Of a stretch of 64,000 nt of DNA, positions 17,275 to 25,738 are shown piece by piece (the stretch's first letter is position 1; each line of letters starts with the position of its first letter). Where the stretch lies: assembly GCA_040905905.1 (NCBI GenBank), contig JBBDQN010000039.1, positions 35,709-99,708 of the forward strand, in the 5' to 3' direction. Made by a program: the position numbers and the translations under genes. The notes under the pieces were generated by a model. That model was not told where the DNA came from. It saw only the letters and a list, made by a program, of their open reading frames with translations, and did not search any database. This DNA comes from JAICND01 sp040905905 (GTDB taxonomy: Bacteria > Actinomycetota > Acidimicrobiia > Spongiisociales > ZC4RG35).

Positions 17275-17853
17275 ATGGCCGAAATCGTATTGTTCCACCA
17301 CGTTCAGGGGCTGACTCCCGGGATACGTGCCTTCGCCCAAGACTTGCGACTGGCGGGTCACGCCGTCCACACCCCGGACCTGTTTGACGGCCGGACCTTT
17401 TCAAGCCTGGAGGAAGGGATTGCCTATGCCGGCAAGCTGGGATTCGACACCATCCCTGACCGTGGGGTAGCCGCTGCCGACGCGTTGCGACTGGAGCTGG
17501 TCTACGCGGGCTTCTCGATGGGCGTCATGCCCGCCCAGAAGCTTGCCCAGACCCGGGAAGGAGCCCGGGGGGCGTTGTTCTTCCACTCCTGCTTACCGGT
17601 GAGCGAGTTCGCCGACAAGTGGCCCGTAGACGTTCCGGTCCAAATCCATGGGATGGACGCCGACCCGATCTTCGCCGAAGAGGGCGATCTCGATGCCGCA
17701 CGGGCGTTGGTCGACTCCACGGATCTGGCCGAGCTGTTCCTCTACCCAGGCAACGCCCACCTCTTCGCCGACTCTTCGCTGCCCTCCTACGACCGGGCCG
17801 CAGCCGAGCTGATGACCGGTCGTGTCATCGATTTCCTCGCAAGAGTCGCCTGA
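17275..17853 (+). CDS. Dienelactone hydrolase family protein
   Basis: 192 residues from ATG 17275, chosen for GGAGAGGAGGG upstream and because MAEIVLFHH is the usual family start. An alpha/beta-hydrolase core is visible: VLFHHVQGLTPGIRAFAQDL (oxyanion region), YAGFSMGVMPAQKL, a GFSMG nucleophile elbow with Ser where dienelactone hydrolase has Cys, an Asp-containing HGMDADPIF, and a His in YPGNAHLFAD. It probably hydrolyses a small ester or lactone; the substrate is unknown. Divergent transcription from an ArsR-like regulator across a palindrome suggests substrate-induced expression. Confidence 0.85.
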   Translation: MAEIVLFHHVQGLTPGIRAFAQDLRLAGHAVHTPDLFDGRTFSSLEEGIAYAGKLGFDTIPDRGVAAADALRLELVYAGFSMGVMPAQKLAQTREGARGALFFHSCLPVSEFADKWPVDVPVQIHGMDADPIFAEEGDLDAARALVDSTDLAELFLYPGNAHLFADSSLPSYDRAAAELMTGRVIDFLARVA

Positions 17854-17872
17854 GCGTCGCCATCGACCGCTT

Positions 17873-17911
17873 GCGCCCGTAGCTCAATTGGATAGAGCGT
17901 CTGACTACGGA
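17873..17911 (+). other. tRNA-Arg 5' half (truncated tRNA)
   Basis: These 39 bases are identical to positions 1-39 of the intact tRNA-Arg(ACG) at 22526, covering acceptor 5' strand, D arm, anticodon stem and loop. The match stops at the end of the anticodon loop and no 3' half follows. Bases 17979-17993 are complementary to 17890-17904 at 13 of 15 positions, so a long hairpin or an inverted tRNA scrap is present. It is not a functional tRNA. Confidence 0.85.
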
Positions 17912-17977
17912 GTATCCGGGACTGAGCGCAATGCTGACCAGGGAAAACCGTGCTCAGCGACGAGCGTAACCCCCAGA

Positions 17978-18078
17978 ATCAGACGCTGTATCGAGCGTGG
18001 CTCCGACGTCGTGATATCAGGCGACACGGGAGTGGGCAAAAGTCGCCTCTTGCGTGAGATAGTCAGCTCCCTCGCCAT
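17978..18078 (+). pseudogene. Fragment of a STAND/LuxR-type ATPase
   Basis: In one frame this stretch encodes RIRRCIERGSDVVISGDTG followed by VGKSRLLREIVSSLA, a textbook Walker A region of the actinobacterial LuxR/STAND ATPase family. No start, no Walker B and no downstream domains are attached. It sits between half a tRNA and an intact gene of the same family at 18259, in a gap of about 400 bases. I read it as the relic of a deleted paralog. Confidence 0.6.
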
Positions 18079-18258
18079 GTCAGGGAGGGGGTCGCCTGGC
18101 GATCGCCACCCCACCGCGGCTAACCAGGTCATGACGGCGACGCCTGCGACGAGTCCGATGGATCCAGCGAGGATTTCCCCCTGGCAGGCCGTTGGTGCGT
18201 AATGCCCGGAGTGGCTATGCCCCACAGCTGCGCAAGCCCTGCGGTAGCGTTTTCGGGG

Positions 18259-20865
18259 ATGGACGCCGCGCTGGTAGGGAGAGATACCGAACTCGACGCC
18301 CTGACCACTTCCATCGAGAAGGGTCCTGGGGCGGTGCTAACAGGTCCTGCAGGCATCGGGAAGACTCGTCTTGCCTTGGAAGCAGCCAACGGGTCGAAGC
18401 GACAGGTCTGGTGGATGGCGGTGACAGCCGACTCGGAGTTCATACCGTATGGCGCCTTTCATCACCTCGTGCCCGAGTTGGGAGAAGCACTCGCCTCCGA
18501 GGGCCCGGCAACCGCGTTCTCAGTGATAAGGCGGAAGTTGACCGAGGGGCCGTCCCCCCGACTCTTGGTCGTAGACGATGCCCACCAGCTCGACCAATCC
18601 TCGGCAGCTGCGGTTCACGCCATCGCCAACGGCGGCGAGACGAAGGTCGTGGCCACGATCAGGGACGGCGAACCAGTGACGGGAGCAATCACGGCCTTGT
18701 GGAAGGACGTGGGGCTCAAACGCATGGAGATACGACCACTGCAACGAGCGGATGCCGATGCCCTCGCCCTGTTCCTGCTCGGCGGAGCAGCTGATGGGCG
18801 AACCCTCGCCAGCATTTGGAGAATGTCACAAGGCCACCCAATGGAGCTGCGCGAGGTGGTCCTCGCCGGCCAAGAGTCGGGCACGTTGGTACAGGTGGAC
18901 GACGTATGGACCATCGGCGGCTCCTTCCAGGCAACCTCTCGTCTCGTCGAGCTCGTCGAAGATCGACTGGGCCGACTCGACGAGGAAGAACGATTCACCG
19001 CGGAAGCTCTGGCCTATGGGGAGCCGCTCGACATCCAGCTCCTGGCCACGGTCTCCGAGCCCGACGTCATCGAGCGCCTGGAGCGTGCCAACGTGATCCG
19101 CGTTTTCACCACCGGAGCCAGCGTCACGCATGCAACGCTGGCCCACCCGCTCTATGGGGAAGTGCTCCGAGCGACTCTCCCCGCTACTCGAAGATCCGTC
19201 CTCGCCTCCGCACTGGCCCAGGCAACCGCCCAGGACGGGGCTCACAGACCGGACCCGCTTCGGGTTGCGACATGGCGTCTCGAATCGGGTAGCGCCAGCG
19301 CCGAGGAACTCGAGGCCGCCGCCATCAGTGCGGTTCGTAGGATGGCATGGGACGTGGCGCTGCGGTTCGGCACTGCCTCACTGGAGCTGGCGCCGTCCTA
19401 CATGGCCCATGGCTGCGTGGCCGCAGCCCTCGCCGAACTGGGCGACCCCCAGCAGGCCGAAAGCCACCTCCTCGCTGCCAGAGATCTCGTCAGCGATCCC
19501 GCCATGCTGGCGTGGAACACGATCTCCCTCGCCGACGTCTGGTTCTACCACGCGGGTCGCATGGAGGACGCCCTCGAATTGGTGCGCAAGGAAGTGACCC
19601 GCAACACGGATCCGGAGATACGAGAAGAGGTGATGAGCGCCCTGGCGATCAACCTCATGATGTACGGCAACATCCAGGAGGTGACCGAGCTCTCCCGGGA
19701 CGTCTTGGAGAGCGCCGAGCCTTCCTCGTCGGCACGTCTGATGGCGTTGGTTGCCTCAACCTCGGTTGATGGGCTGAGACTCCGGCCGGGAGAAGTCCGT
19801 TCGGCCGTCGAAGTGGCCGTGCCCCTGATCGAGGAGAACCGTCACCGCTTCGCCAATGCCGAGGACATCCTCCACATAGCGCTTTGTGTTGCCGACCTGG
19901 CCGCTGGAGACCTGGGGGCGGCAAGGGCCACCGTCGAAGAACGGCTACGTCTGGCCCTCGAGAATGACAGTGGCGACTTGCCAGGCATGTGGACCCTGTA
20001 CAGCGGGCTGGTTCTCCTCTATGAGGGTGCCGCCCAGAGGAGCTATGAGACTCAGCTCGAGGCTCAGCTACTTCTCGATCGGTACGACTCCTGGCTCTCC
20101 AAGCCCCTGGCCCTGGTCGGAGCCGCCCACGCCGCCGCTGTGATGGCGAATGCCAGCGCCGCCCGTCAGCAAATCGGAGGGCTGGCGGTGGAAATGCGCC
20201 AGACACCCAGGATCAGGTCGAGGGTGGCTCATGTCGAAGCCCTCCTCGCCTCGATCGAGGAGGGACTGTCCGCAGGGGCGACAGCTGCTGTGGCCGCAGG
20301 CGATCGGGCAGCCGAGGACGACAATTCGCTGTGGGCCGTCGAGGGGTGGCACTTGGCCGTGAGGCTGGGGAGACCAGAGCTCGTCGTTGGTCGGCTCGCC
20401 GACTCGGTTGCCGAACGGCCGGGAACCGTGGCGTCGCTCTACAACGCTCACGCCCAGGCCCTGATGGCCCAAGACACGGTTGCCCTGGAACGGGTGGCGC
20501 AGGACTTCAACCAGGGCGGGTTCAGGCTGTTCGCCGCTGAAGCAGCCTCCCAGATGTGCGGCATCCACCGACGCAGGAATCAGGCGAATCGGGCACGACG
20601 TGCCGCCGTCCTGGCTGGCGAACTGCTCCCCGAGCACTCAGGAGTGCTGACCCCTCCCTTCGCCGAACTGGCCGACGTCGTTCCACTGACCAGACGTGAA
20701 CGGGAAGTGGCGCTCCTTGCGGCGCGTGGAATGACCAGCAAGGACATCGCCGACCGCCTCTACATCTCGGTCCGCAGCGTCGACAACCACCTGTCGAGGG
20801 TGTACACCAAGCTGGGCGTCACCGGACGATCAGAACTGTCGACCGTCCTGATGGCTGAAGGCTGA
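18259..20865 (+). CDS. LuxR-family transcriptional regulator with STAND ATPase
   Basis: 868 residues from ATG 18259 (an ATG-type start at 18202 would add 19 residues of poor quality). An N-terminal ATPase (LVGRDTELDALTTSI, Walker A LTGPAGIGKTR near 30, Walker B RLLVVDDAHQLD) is followed by a long helical TPR-like middle and a C-terminal LuxR helix-turn-helix (LTRREREVALLAARGMTSKD, SVRSVDNHLSRVYTKLGV). This is the LAL/MalT-type architecture, in which ligand and ATP drive multimerisation and DNA binding. It lies within the segment bracketed by tRNA-Arg sequence. An 18-base palindrome lies 11 bases past its stop and may be its own binding site. Confidence 0.9.
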   Translation: MDAALVGRDTELDALTTSIEKGPGAVLTGPAGIGKTRLALEAANGSKRQVWWMAVTADSEFIPYGAFHHLVPELGEALASEGPATAFSVIRRKLTEGPSPRLLVVDDAHQLDQSSAAAVHAIANGGETKVVATIRDGEPVTGAITALWKDVGLKRMEIRPLQRADADALALFLLGGAADGRTLASIWRMSQGHPMELREVVLAGQESGTLVQVDDVWTIGGSFQATSRLVELVEDRLGRLDEEERFTAEALAYGEPLDIQLLATVSEPDVIERLERANVIRVFTTGASVTHATLAHPLYGEVLRATLPATRRSVLASALAQATAQDGAHRPDPLRVATWRLESGSASAEELEAAAISAVRRMAWDVALRFGTASLELAPSYMAHGCVAAALAELGDPQQAESHLLAARDLVSDPAMLAWNTISLADVWFYHAGRMEDALELVRKEVTRNTDPEIREEVMSALAINLMMYGNIQEVTELSRDVLESAEPSSSARLMALVASTSVDGLRLRPGEVRSAVEVAVPLIEENRHRFANAEDILHIALCVADLAAGDLGAARATVEERLRLALENDSGDLPGMWTLYSGLVLLYEGAAQRSYETQLEAQLLLDRYDSWLSKPLALVGAAHAAAVMANASAARQQIGGLAVEMRQTPRIRSRVAHVEALLASIEEGLSAGATAAVAAGDRAAEDDNSLWAVEGWHLAVRLGRPELVVGRLADSVAERPGTVASLYNAHAQALMAQDTVALERVAQDFNQGGFRLFAAEAASQMCGIHRRRNQANRARRAAVLAGELLPEHSGVLTPPFAELADVVPLTRREREVALLAARGMTSKDIADRLYISVRSVDNHLSRVYTKLGVTGRSELSTVLMAEG

Positions 20866-20875
20866 TCCTGCCGAT

Positions 20876-20893
20876 TGAGTAGTCGACTACTCA
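20876..20893. promoter_or_regulatory. 18-bp perfect palindrome upstream of lipoprotein gene
   Basis: TGAGTAGTCGACTACTCA is a perfect palindrome with no loop, so it is more like a protein-binding site than a terminator. It lies between the LuxR-type regulator and the lipoprotein gene at 21010. Binding by the adjacent LuxR-type protein is a reasonable but untested guess. Confidence 0.6.
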
Positions 20894-21009
20894 GGTCCTC
20901 TCCCGCCCTCCGCGGTAGATCTGGACAACGAGGAGGGCTCGGCCGCGAATAGCCGCACGTATGGTGCCGGATCAAGCCCGCATCTCCTCTGAAGGTCAAG
21001 GAGGTTGGG

Positions 21010-21693
21010 ATGAAGCGTCTGGTGGTGTTGATCGTCTCTGTGATTTTGGTGATCGGTGCGTGTGGCGGCACGTCTGGTGAAGAAGAAACCGAAGAACCGG
21101 GGGGCCCGACAACTGAGGTGACCGGAGAGGACGCTGGCGGAGACACGGCGGACGGGAGCACCACCGGACCGCAAACTGAAATGAACGAAGAGACCACGAC
21201 GACCTCCTTCGTGTTCGTGCCTGCGGACCGACTGGGAGGCAGCGCAACGTTCAACGTCGAGGGCACCGTCCTCACCTACAGCATGGACGAGATCGAGTAC
21301 TCACCCAACGAGGCGATCTCAGACGTCACACTCGAAGAGTGCAGCCCAAACTTCTTCGGCATCGGAACGTTCCGGGCAATTGGATACCCGGTGGACGAGA
21401 GTGGCGAGCTGTTGTTGCTTGAAAACGGTGGCATCGCCGGAATCGTGGACTTGATCGTTCCCCCGGACGATTGGGAGGCTCGGGGCCTCGATGACGGTGA
21501 GGTCGAACTAACACTTGACTCGGAGGCGGCGGGCATCGACCTTCGGATCGCCTCTCCGGAGCAGGCAGCCCAGATCGCACCGAACGCCGTCCACAGCTGG
21601 AGCAGAACCGACATTGGAATCTCTGGATCGATCGTGATGACGGATAGTCGTTCCGAGCCGTTCGTTGTCGAGTTCGAGGCGGTCTGCGAGTGA
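21010..21693 (+). CDS. Secreted lipoprotein of unknown function
   Basis: 227 residues, with a strong AAGGAGG ribosome-binding site. The signal peptide MKRLVVLIVSVILVIGACGG carries the lipobox IGAC. An acidic Glu/Gly/Thr linker (~20-75) is followed by a ~150-residue exported domain without recognised motifs; two Cys (TLEECSP and EAVCE) could form a disulfide. The following gene encodes another lipoprotein, and a GTG overlapping this stop suggests possible coupling. Confidence 0.75.
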   Translation: MKRLVVLIVSVILVIGACGGTSGEEETEEPGGPTTEVTGEDAGGDTADGSTTGPQTEMNEETTTTSFVFVPADRLGGSATFNVEGTVLTYSMDEIEYSPNEAISDVTLEECSPNFFGIGTFRAIGYPVDESGELLLLENGGIAGIVDLIVPPDDWEARGLDDGEVELTLDSEAAGIDLRIASPEQAAQIAPNAVHSWSRTDIGISGSIVMTDSRSEPFVVEFEAVCE

Positions 21694-21773
21694 ACCGACC
21701 AAACCAGCTTCCGGCGGGTAAATCCGGGGTAGGAACTCACGAGATTCCGACGCCAGCAGGAAAGGAGAGGGCA

Positions 21774-22340
21774 TTGAGATGCAGAGTGTTGCTCCTCGCA
21801 GCGGTGGTTTCGATCATCTCCGCATGCGGAGGCGAGTCGGGAGGCCGCAGTACGGATGAAACCACTGGAGGGGGGGAGAGCACTGCCTCCGGGGACAGCG
21901 ATTCGACTGGAGCGGCCAGCGGCGCCAACGTGATCGATCCGCCTCCTCCCGGTCAGGCCACCGTGTCTGTTGACGGCCAGGAGTTCAACTTCGAGGATCT
22001 GGGCCCAGTGACATGCACAGTTGAGGCTGGAGAGTTCGGTTTCTCGTTCTTCATCGGGGATAACGAAGTGACCCTCGGTGGCGGTGGCTTCTACTCCGAG
22101 GGGGTTGGATGGGGAGGGGGTATCAGCTTGTTCGTGGCTGGGCCTCCGGAGGAAGGTCAGGAGGGCAACTCGACATATCGGGTCGCCCTGCCCGAAGTTG
22201 ACGAGTCAACACTTGCATTCGACGAGAAGAGCATGTCCTACTCCGGCCCAATGGAGAGACAGTTCTACGACCCCGATTCGGAGAGCGGGAGCGGAGTCGA
22301 GGAGGTCGGGAAGGGGACCATCAGCGTCACCTGCCCCTAG
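21774..22340 (+). CDS. Secreted lipoprotein of unknown function
   Basis: 188 residues from TTG 21774, chosen because AAAGGAGAGG lies just upstream and the protein then begins directly with a signal peptide (RCRVLLLAAVVSIISACGG, lipobox ISAC). The GTG at 21690 would bury the signal sequence. A Gly/Ser/Thr linker is followed by a beta-rich domain (VDGQEFNFEDLGPVTCTVEAG) ending TISVTCP with paired Cys. It resembles mycobacterial-type small lipoprotein antigens in layout only. It probably forms an operon with the lipoprotein gene at 21010. Confidence 0.7.
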   Translation: MRCRVLLLAAVVSIISACGGESGGRSTDETTGGGESTASGDSDSTGAASGANVIDPPPPGQATVSVDGQEFNFEDLGPVTCTVEAGEFGFSFFIGDNEVTLGGGGFYSEGVGWGGGISLFVAGPPEEGQEGNSTYRVALPEVDESTLAFDEKSMSYSGPMERQFYDPDSESGSGVEEVGKGTISVTCP

Positions 22341-22361
22341 GAAGGCGTGAACAAGATGACT

Positions 22362-22390
22362 CATGGCCCCCATTTGAATTGGAGGCCATG
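22362..22390. terminator. Hairpin after lipoprotein pair
   Basis: CATGGCCCCC and GGAGGCCATG pair with one mismatch around a nine-base A/T-rich loop, 22 bases past the lipoprotein stop. No U-run follows. It is probably a transcription end or an mRNA-stabilising stem. Confidence 0.45.
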
Positions 22391-22525
22391 GCGTGTGACG
22401 CGGCTTTAGGTTCCGATGGGAGAGCCAGAACTCCAGGATCTCGCTGACCCGTGGCAATCCCGCGTCGGTCGTGCTCCGTATAGGCTGGCCGTAGCCGGAA
22501 ACCCATGCGATACTTGACGATTCCC

Positions 22526-22599
22526 GCGCCCGTAGCTCAATTGGATAGAGCGTCTGACTACGGATCAGGAGGTTGGGGGTTCGAGTCCCTTCGGGCGTG
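22526..22599 (+). tRNA. tRNA-Arg (anticodon ACG)
   Basis: A full cloverleaf can be drawn: acceptor GCGCCCG with CGGGCGT (one G-U), D arm GCTC/GAGC, anticodon stem TCTGA/TCAGG with loop CTACGGA (anticodon ACG), T arm GGGGG TTCGAGT CCCTT, discriminator G. The CCA end is not encoded. ACG with inosine modification reads CGN arginine codons. Its first 39 bases are duplicated at 17873. Confidence 0.93.
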
Positions 22600-22693
22600 C
22601 TAGGCAAGTACCGACCGGAGGGATTTCTCGACACAAAGACGCCCTCCCCCTAAAATAGGTCGCAAGACCCGTTGACATGGGAGGTCGGGGCGG

Positions 22694-23029
22694 ATGGGGC
22701 AACATCTTCTGAGTAGGCGCGATGGCTGGCGCATTGATTCGTTTGGTATCCGGTTGGTAACAATCGCGGCCCTGTCGGCTCTGGTCGCCTGGATCGCCTT
22801 TCCAACCCCGAGCGTCTTGTACCTTGTCGCCACCCTTCTGATTTCTCACAAAGTGATCCAGGATATTGGTGCCTTCACCGAAGAATCCCCGCGCCGGGTG
22901 GACTGGTTCTCGATTCTCATTATCGCGTTTCTCGTCATTTGGATCGCCATGGTCATTCCCAGAGCGCAGGCTGAACCGATTAGCGTTCCCTGCATCGAGT
23001 CGATCTGCGTGATCCGTCCGGTGGCCTAG
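22694..23029 (+). CDS. Small hypothetical membrane protein
   Basis: 111 residues, with GGGAGG ten bases before the ATG. Hydrophobic stretches at ~20-38, ~41-60 (VLYLVATLLI) and ~72-90 (ILIIAFLVIWIAMVIP) predict about three membrane helices. A short tail has two Cys (VPCIESICVI). I recognise no family. It lies alone between tRNA-Arg and a convergent hydrolase gene. Confidence 0.55.
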   Translation: MGQHLLSRRDGWRIDSFGIRLVTIAALSALVAWIAFPTPSVLYLVATLLISHKVIQDIGAFTEESPRRVDWFSILIIAFLVIWIAMVIPRAQAEPISVPCIESICVIRPVA

Positions 23030-23090
23030 ACGCGGTCAGGCCCCCTGGCAGCCTTCATTCGCAAATCGAAATAGCCGAAGGTCCGAGCGA

Positions 23091-23876
23091 CTAGAAGAGA
23101 ATCGACAGACAGGTCAGTCCGCCGTCGGCGGCCTGAAGCTCGGAGACGTTGATTGCCACCGTCTCATATCCTGCTGATTCCACTGTGGCCGTGGTCCGAG
23201 GTGAATTCTCGGTGACCAGCAGCCTCCCATCACGCAGGGGCAAGGCACTGAAGCGAAAGCGCTCGACATCGTCTTCGTAGATGATGCGGAGCCCGAGTAG
23301 CTGTTCTTCCTCGACGCTGTTCGGGGTCACCACAACGGTGTCACCGTCCACGGGGAGGACTGCGGACTTGAGATGGAGCGTGTCAAAGACACCAACGGTC
23401 ACCACCTCAAGCCCTTGGCCGGCAGCGATCTTGTGCAATTGTTCGATTCCTTCGCGGTTCGTCCGCCGCGATCGGCCGACGTAGACAGTCCTGTCCATCC
23501 TGAAGACGTCGCCACCGTCGATAGTCCCGGGTTCCGTAATGGCGACAGTCGGCATGTGGGTTTGGAGGGCCGCCGATACCGGGCCGGTTTCGGGACGACG
23601 GGAGCGGGCACCGGGTCGGGTGATCAACGCCACCGATCCGATGATGACCGCCGTATCTTCAATGAAGACACAATCCGGACAGTTCTCATCGGTAGGGACT
23701 TCCTCGATCGTGTATCCGGCAGCTGCCAGCAGGTGCTGGTAGTTCTGGTGCTGCTGACCGGCAACCAAGGGATTCAAAGTCGGGCTCCCGTCTCTGACCA
23801 GGGCCTGGGCAAATGAGGCCGGCACGGGTCGAACCAGGGCATGGTCGTGGTTCACTTCCGGGATCGTAGGATCCAT
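23091..23876 (-). CDS. Dimethylargininase (DDAH) / arginine-deiminase-fold hydrolase
   Basis: 261 residues, a usual DDAH length. Key motifs are visible: CPDCVFIEDTAVI, GTIDGGDVFRMDRTVYVG, the catalytic His in DTLHLKSAV, and the C-terminal nucleophile Cys in GGLTCLS. DDAH converts methylated arginines to citrulline and methylamines. Related bacterial enzymes also hydrolyse other guanidino compounds, so the true substrate may differ. It diverges from an ArsR-like regulator gene 80 bases away. Confidence 0.9.
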   Translation of the reverse strand: MDPTIPEVNHDHALVRPVPASFAQALVRDGSPTLNPLVAGQQHQNYQHLLAAAGYTIEEVPTDENCPDCVFIEDTAVIIGSVALITRPGARSRRPETGPVSAALQTHMPTVAITEPGTIDGGDVFRMDRTVYVGRSRRTNREGIEQLHKIAAGQGLEVVTVGVFDTLHLKSAVLPVDGDTVVVTPNSVEEEQLLGLRIIYEDDVERFRFSALPLRDGRLLVTENSPRTTATVESAGYETVAINVSELQAADGGLTCLSILF

Positions 23877-23956
23877 CAGCGGGGGAGAAGGGCCGTTGAC
23901 AGATCGTTCAGCACTGCCTTATATTCAGACCCTCTGAACATCAAAGGCTGTTGAAC

Positions 23957-24532
23957 ATGGCTCGGATCAAGGCAGTTTTCGAGATCGACGACATCGAAAC
24001 GCTCAAACTGCTTGCCAATCCCATCGCGATGGCCGTGGTCGAGTTCCTAAGCCGTCCTCTTTCTGCGACTGAACTTGCTCGCAAGCTCGAGGTTCCTCGC
24101 ACCCGTCTGTATCACCACCTAAACCGGCTGGCGGACAGAGGCATCATCAAGGTGGCGGCCACCCGCAAGGTGGGTGCAATCGAAGAGCGGCTCTATCAGG
24201 TGGTGGCTCGCACCTATCGGGCCTCGGCCAAACTCGTCGGGTCAGCCGAGTTCGGTGAACAGATCGAACTCGTGCTCACGGCGATCCTCGATGCCACTCG
24301 GAGCGAGTTGGCGCGGGCGCTCCAACTCGGGGTGGCCAAGCTCGATCAAAGGTCAGGATTGCGCAGCACCGCACTTGGTCGCTCTCGGGTCAATCTCGCA
24401 CCGGAGGCCGCTCACGCGTTTGTGGCCGAACTGGAGGCCCTCGAGCGGCGGATGGAGAAGGCGGAGGTCGAGGACGGGGCTCCCTATGCGTTGGTCTTCA
24501 CGATGTATCCGGTTCCGGTTGCGGAGGAATGA
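23957..24532 (+). CDS. ArsR-like winged-helix transcriptional regulator
   Basis: 191 residues from ATG 23957. The winged helix is clear: KLLANPIAMAVVEFLSRPLS, ATELARKLEVPRTRLYHHLNRL, ADRGIIKVAATRKVGAIEERLYQVV. The C-terminal helical domain resembles the paralog at 16629 in length and in the AIEER linker. It overlaps the MFS transporter gene by four bases (ATGA), so the two are coupled. The likely role is ligand-controlled regulation of the efflux gene and perhaps of the divergent DDAH gene. Confidence 0.87.
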   Translation: MARIKAVFEIDDIETLKLLANPIAMAVVEFLSRPLSATELARKLEVPRTRLYHHLNRLADRGIIKVAATRKVGAIEERLYQVVARTYRASAKLVGSAEFGEQIELVLTAILDATRSELARALQLGVAKLDQRSGLRSTALGRSRVNLAPEAAHAFVAELEALERRMEKAEVEDGAPYALVFTMYPVPVAEE

Positions 24533-25737
24533 GAGAACTTTTCCGTCTTCGTGACTTCCGGGTGTTCTGGAGCGCACTCAGCATCTCTGCCTTTGGTGAC
24601 GCCCTCACCAGCCTTGCGCTCCTGCTGTCCGCCCAACAAATCACAGGATCGACGGCGGCTGTGGCTCTTACCGCGATCGCAATCGCTCTCCCCAGCTTGC
24701 TATTCGGGATGATCGCCGGCGTCTACGTCGATCGGTGGAACCGCAAGCGAATTACTGTTCTCTCCGACTCGATCCGGGCGTTTCTGGTGCTGGCATTCCT
24801 GCTCGTCGATTCACCCGACCGAATGTGGTTGCTCTACGTGGTTGCCTTCGCACAGGCGGCGATTGGCATCTTCGACGAACCGGCCAAGTCGGCTCTAATT
24901 CCTGAGATCGTCGGCGCCGACAAGCTCCTCGGGGCCAACTCGTTGTCGATGACCTCACGGATCGTGGCAGGCGTGGTTGGCACCGGCTGTGCCGGCCTCG
25001 TGGCTGGCCTGGCCGGAACCGTTGCCCCGGTCTATGTCATCGACGGAGCAACGTTCGCGGTCTCGGCGTTTTTGATGTCGCGGCTCCGGCTTTCGGGAGT
25101 AGCGCCCGGGGCAAGCTCCGAGCACCACTTCTGGGCGCAACTCGGGCAAGGTCTCGGCCTGCTCCGTTCGTCCCGGCCGCTGCGAGGTGTGCTGGTGGGA
25201 GCCACGGTGGTGATGCTCGGTCTCGGGGCCGTCAACGTTTTGTTGGTGCCATTCGTTGTCGGAACCCTGCAGATCTCCGAGACCTGGTTCGGAGCGCTCG
25301 AAGCGAGCCAGGTTGCTGCCATGGTCATGGCCGGGGCCCTGGTGACGGCCCTCGCCAGGGCGTTACGACCCCCGACGATGGTGGTCCTGGGTCTCGGTGG
25401 GGCCGGGGTGGTGGTCGCGGGTATGGCGGCGGCGACGTCAGTCTGGCACCTGATGGCTTTGCTCTTTCTGGTGGGATGGTTCGTGGCACCGGCGCAGGCC
25501 GGGATCTCGACCATCTTTCAGACTGAAGCTCCACCGGAGCTTTTGGGGAGGGCGGCCGCCAGCCTGAGTACGGCGGTCACGGCCGCCAGCGTCACGTCGA
25601 TGGCCCTGGCCGGGGCGGCGGCTGCGATAATCGGCGTGCGCGGTGTATTTGTGGTGGGAGGTGCCTTGACCGCATTGGCGGCGTTGCTGGCGATGTTCTT
25701 GTTCCGGGAGCCCAAGGCGAAAATGGTGGCCGTCTGA
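24529..25737 (+). CDS. MFS transporter
   Basis: 402 residues with about 12 hydrophobic helices. Typical motifs are the N-terminal LRDFRVFWSALSISAFGDAL and loop 2-3 GVYVDRWNRKRITVLSD. It resembles MFS drug-efflux proteins (MFS_3/enterobactin exporter type). It starts inside the stop of the ArsR-like regulator, a common efflux arrangement. The substrate is unknown. A compound palindrome begins two bases past its stop. Confidence 0.88.
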   Translation: MRELFRLRDFRVFWSALSISAFGDALTSLALLLSAQQITGSTAAVALTAIAIALPSLLFGMIAGVYVDRWNRKRITVLSDSIRAFLVLAFLLVDSPDRMWLLYVVAFAQAAIGIFDEPAKSALIPEIVGADKLLGANSLSMTSRIVAGVVGTGCAGLVAGLAGTVAPVYVIDGATFAVSAFLMSRLRLSGVAPGASSEHHFWAQLGQGLGLLRSSRPLRGVLVGATVVMLGLGAVNVLLVPFVVGTLQISETWFGALEASQVAAMVMAGALVTALARALRPPTMVVLGLGGAGVVVAGMAAATSVWHLMALLFLVGWFVAPAQAGISTIFQTEAPPELLGRAAASLSTAVTAASVTSMALAGAAAAIIGVRGVFVVGGALTALAALLAMFLFREPKAKMVAV

Positions 25738-25738
25738 A

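Noticed and set aside
17873..18200. A group I intron interrupting tRNA-Arg in its anticodon loop
   Set aside because: No matching 3' half of the tRNA follows, and no recognisable intron core was found; a complete copy of the tRNA exists at 22526.
17822..18202. A 126-codon open frame across the tRNA half
   Set aside because: Its first half is translated tRNA sequence and the end of the hydrolase gene; only the ATPase-like part is meaningful, and that is treated as a relic.
22206..22634. Minus-strand open frame with EGTRTPNLLIRSQ
   Set aside because: This is the well-known false protein produced by translating the antisense of a tRNA gene.
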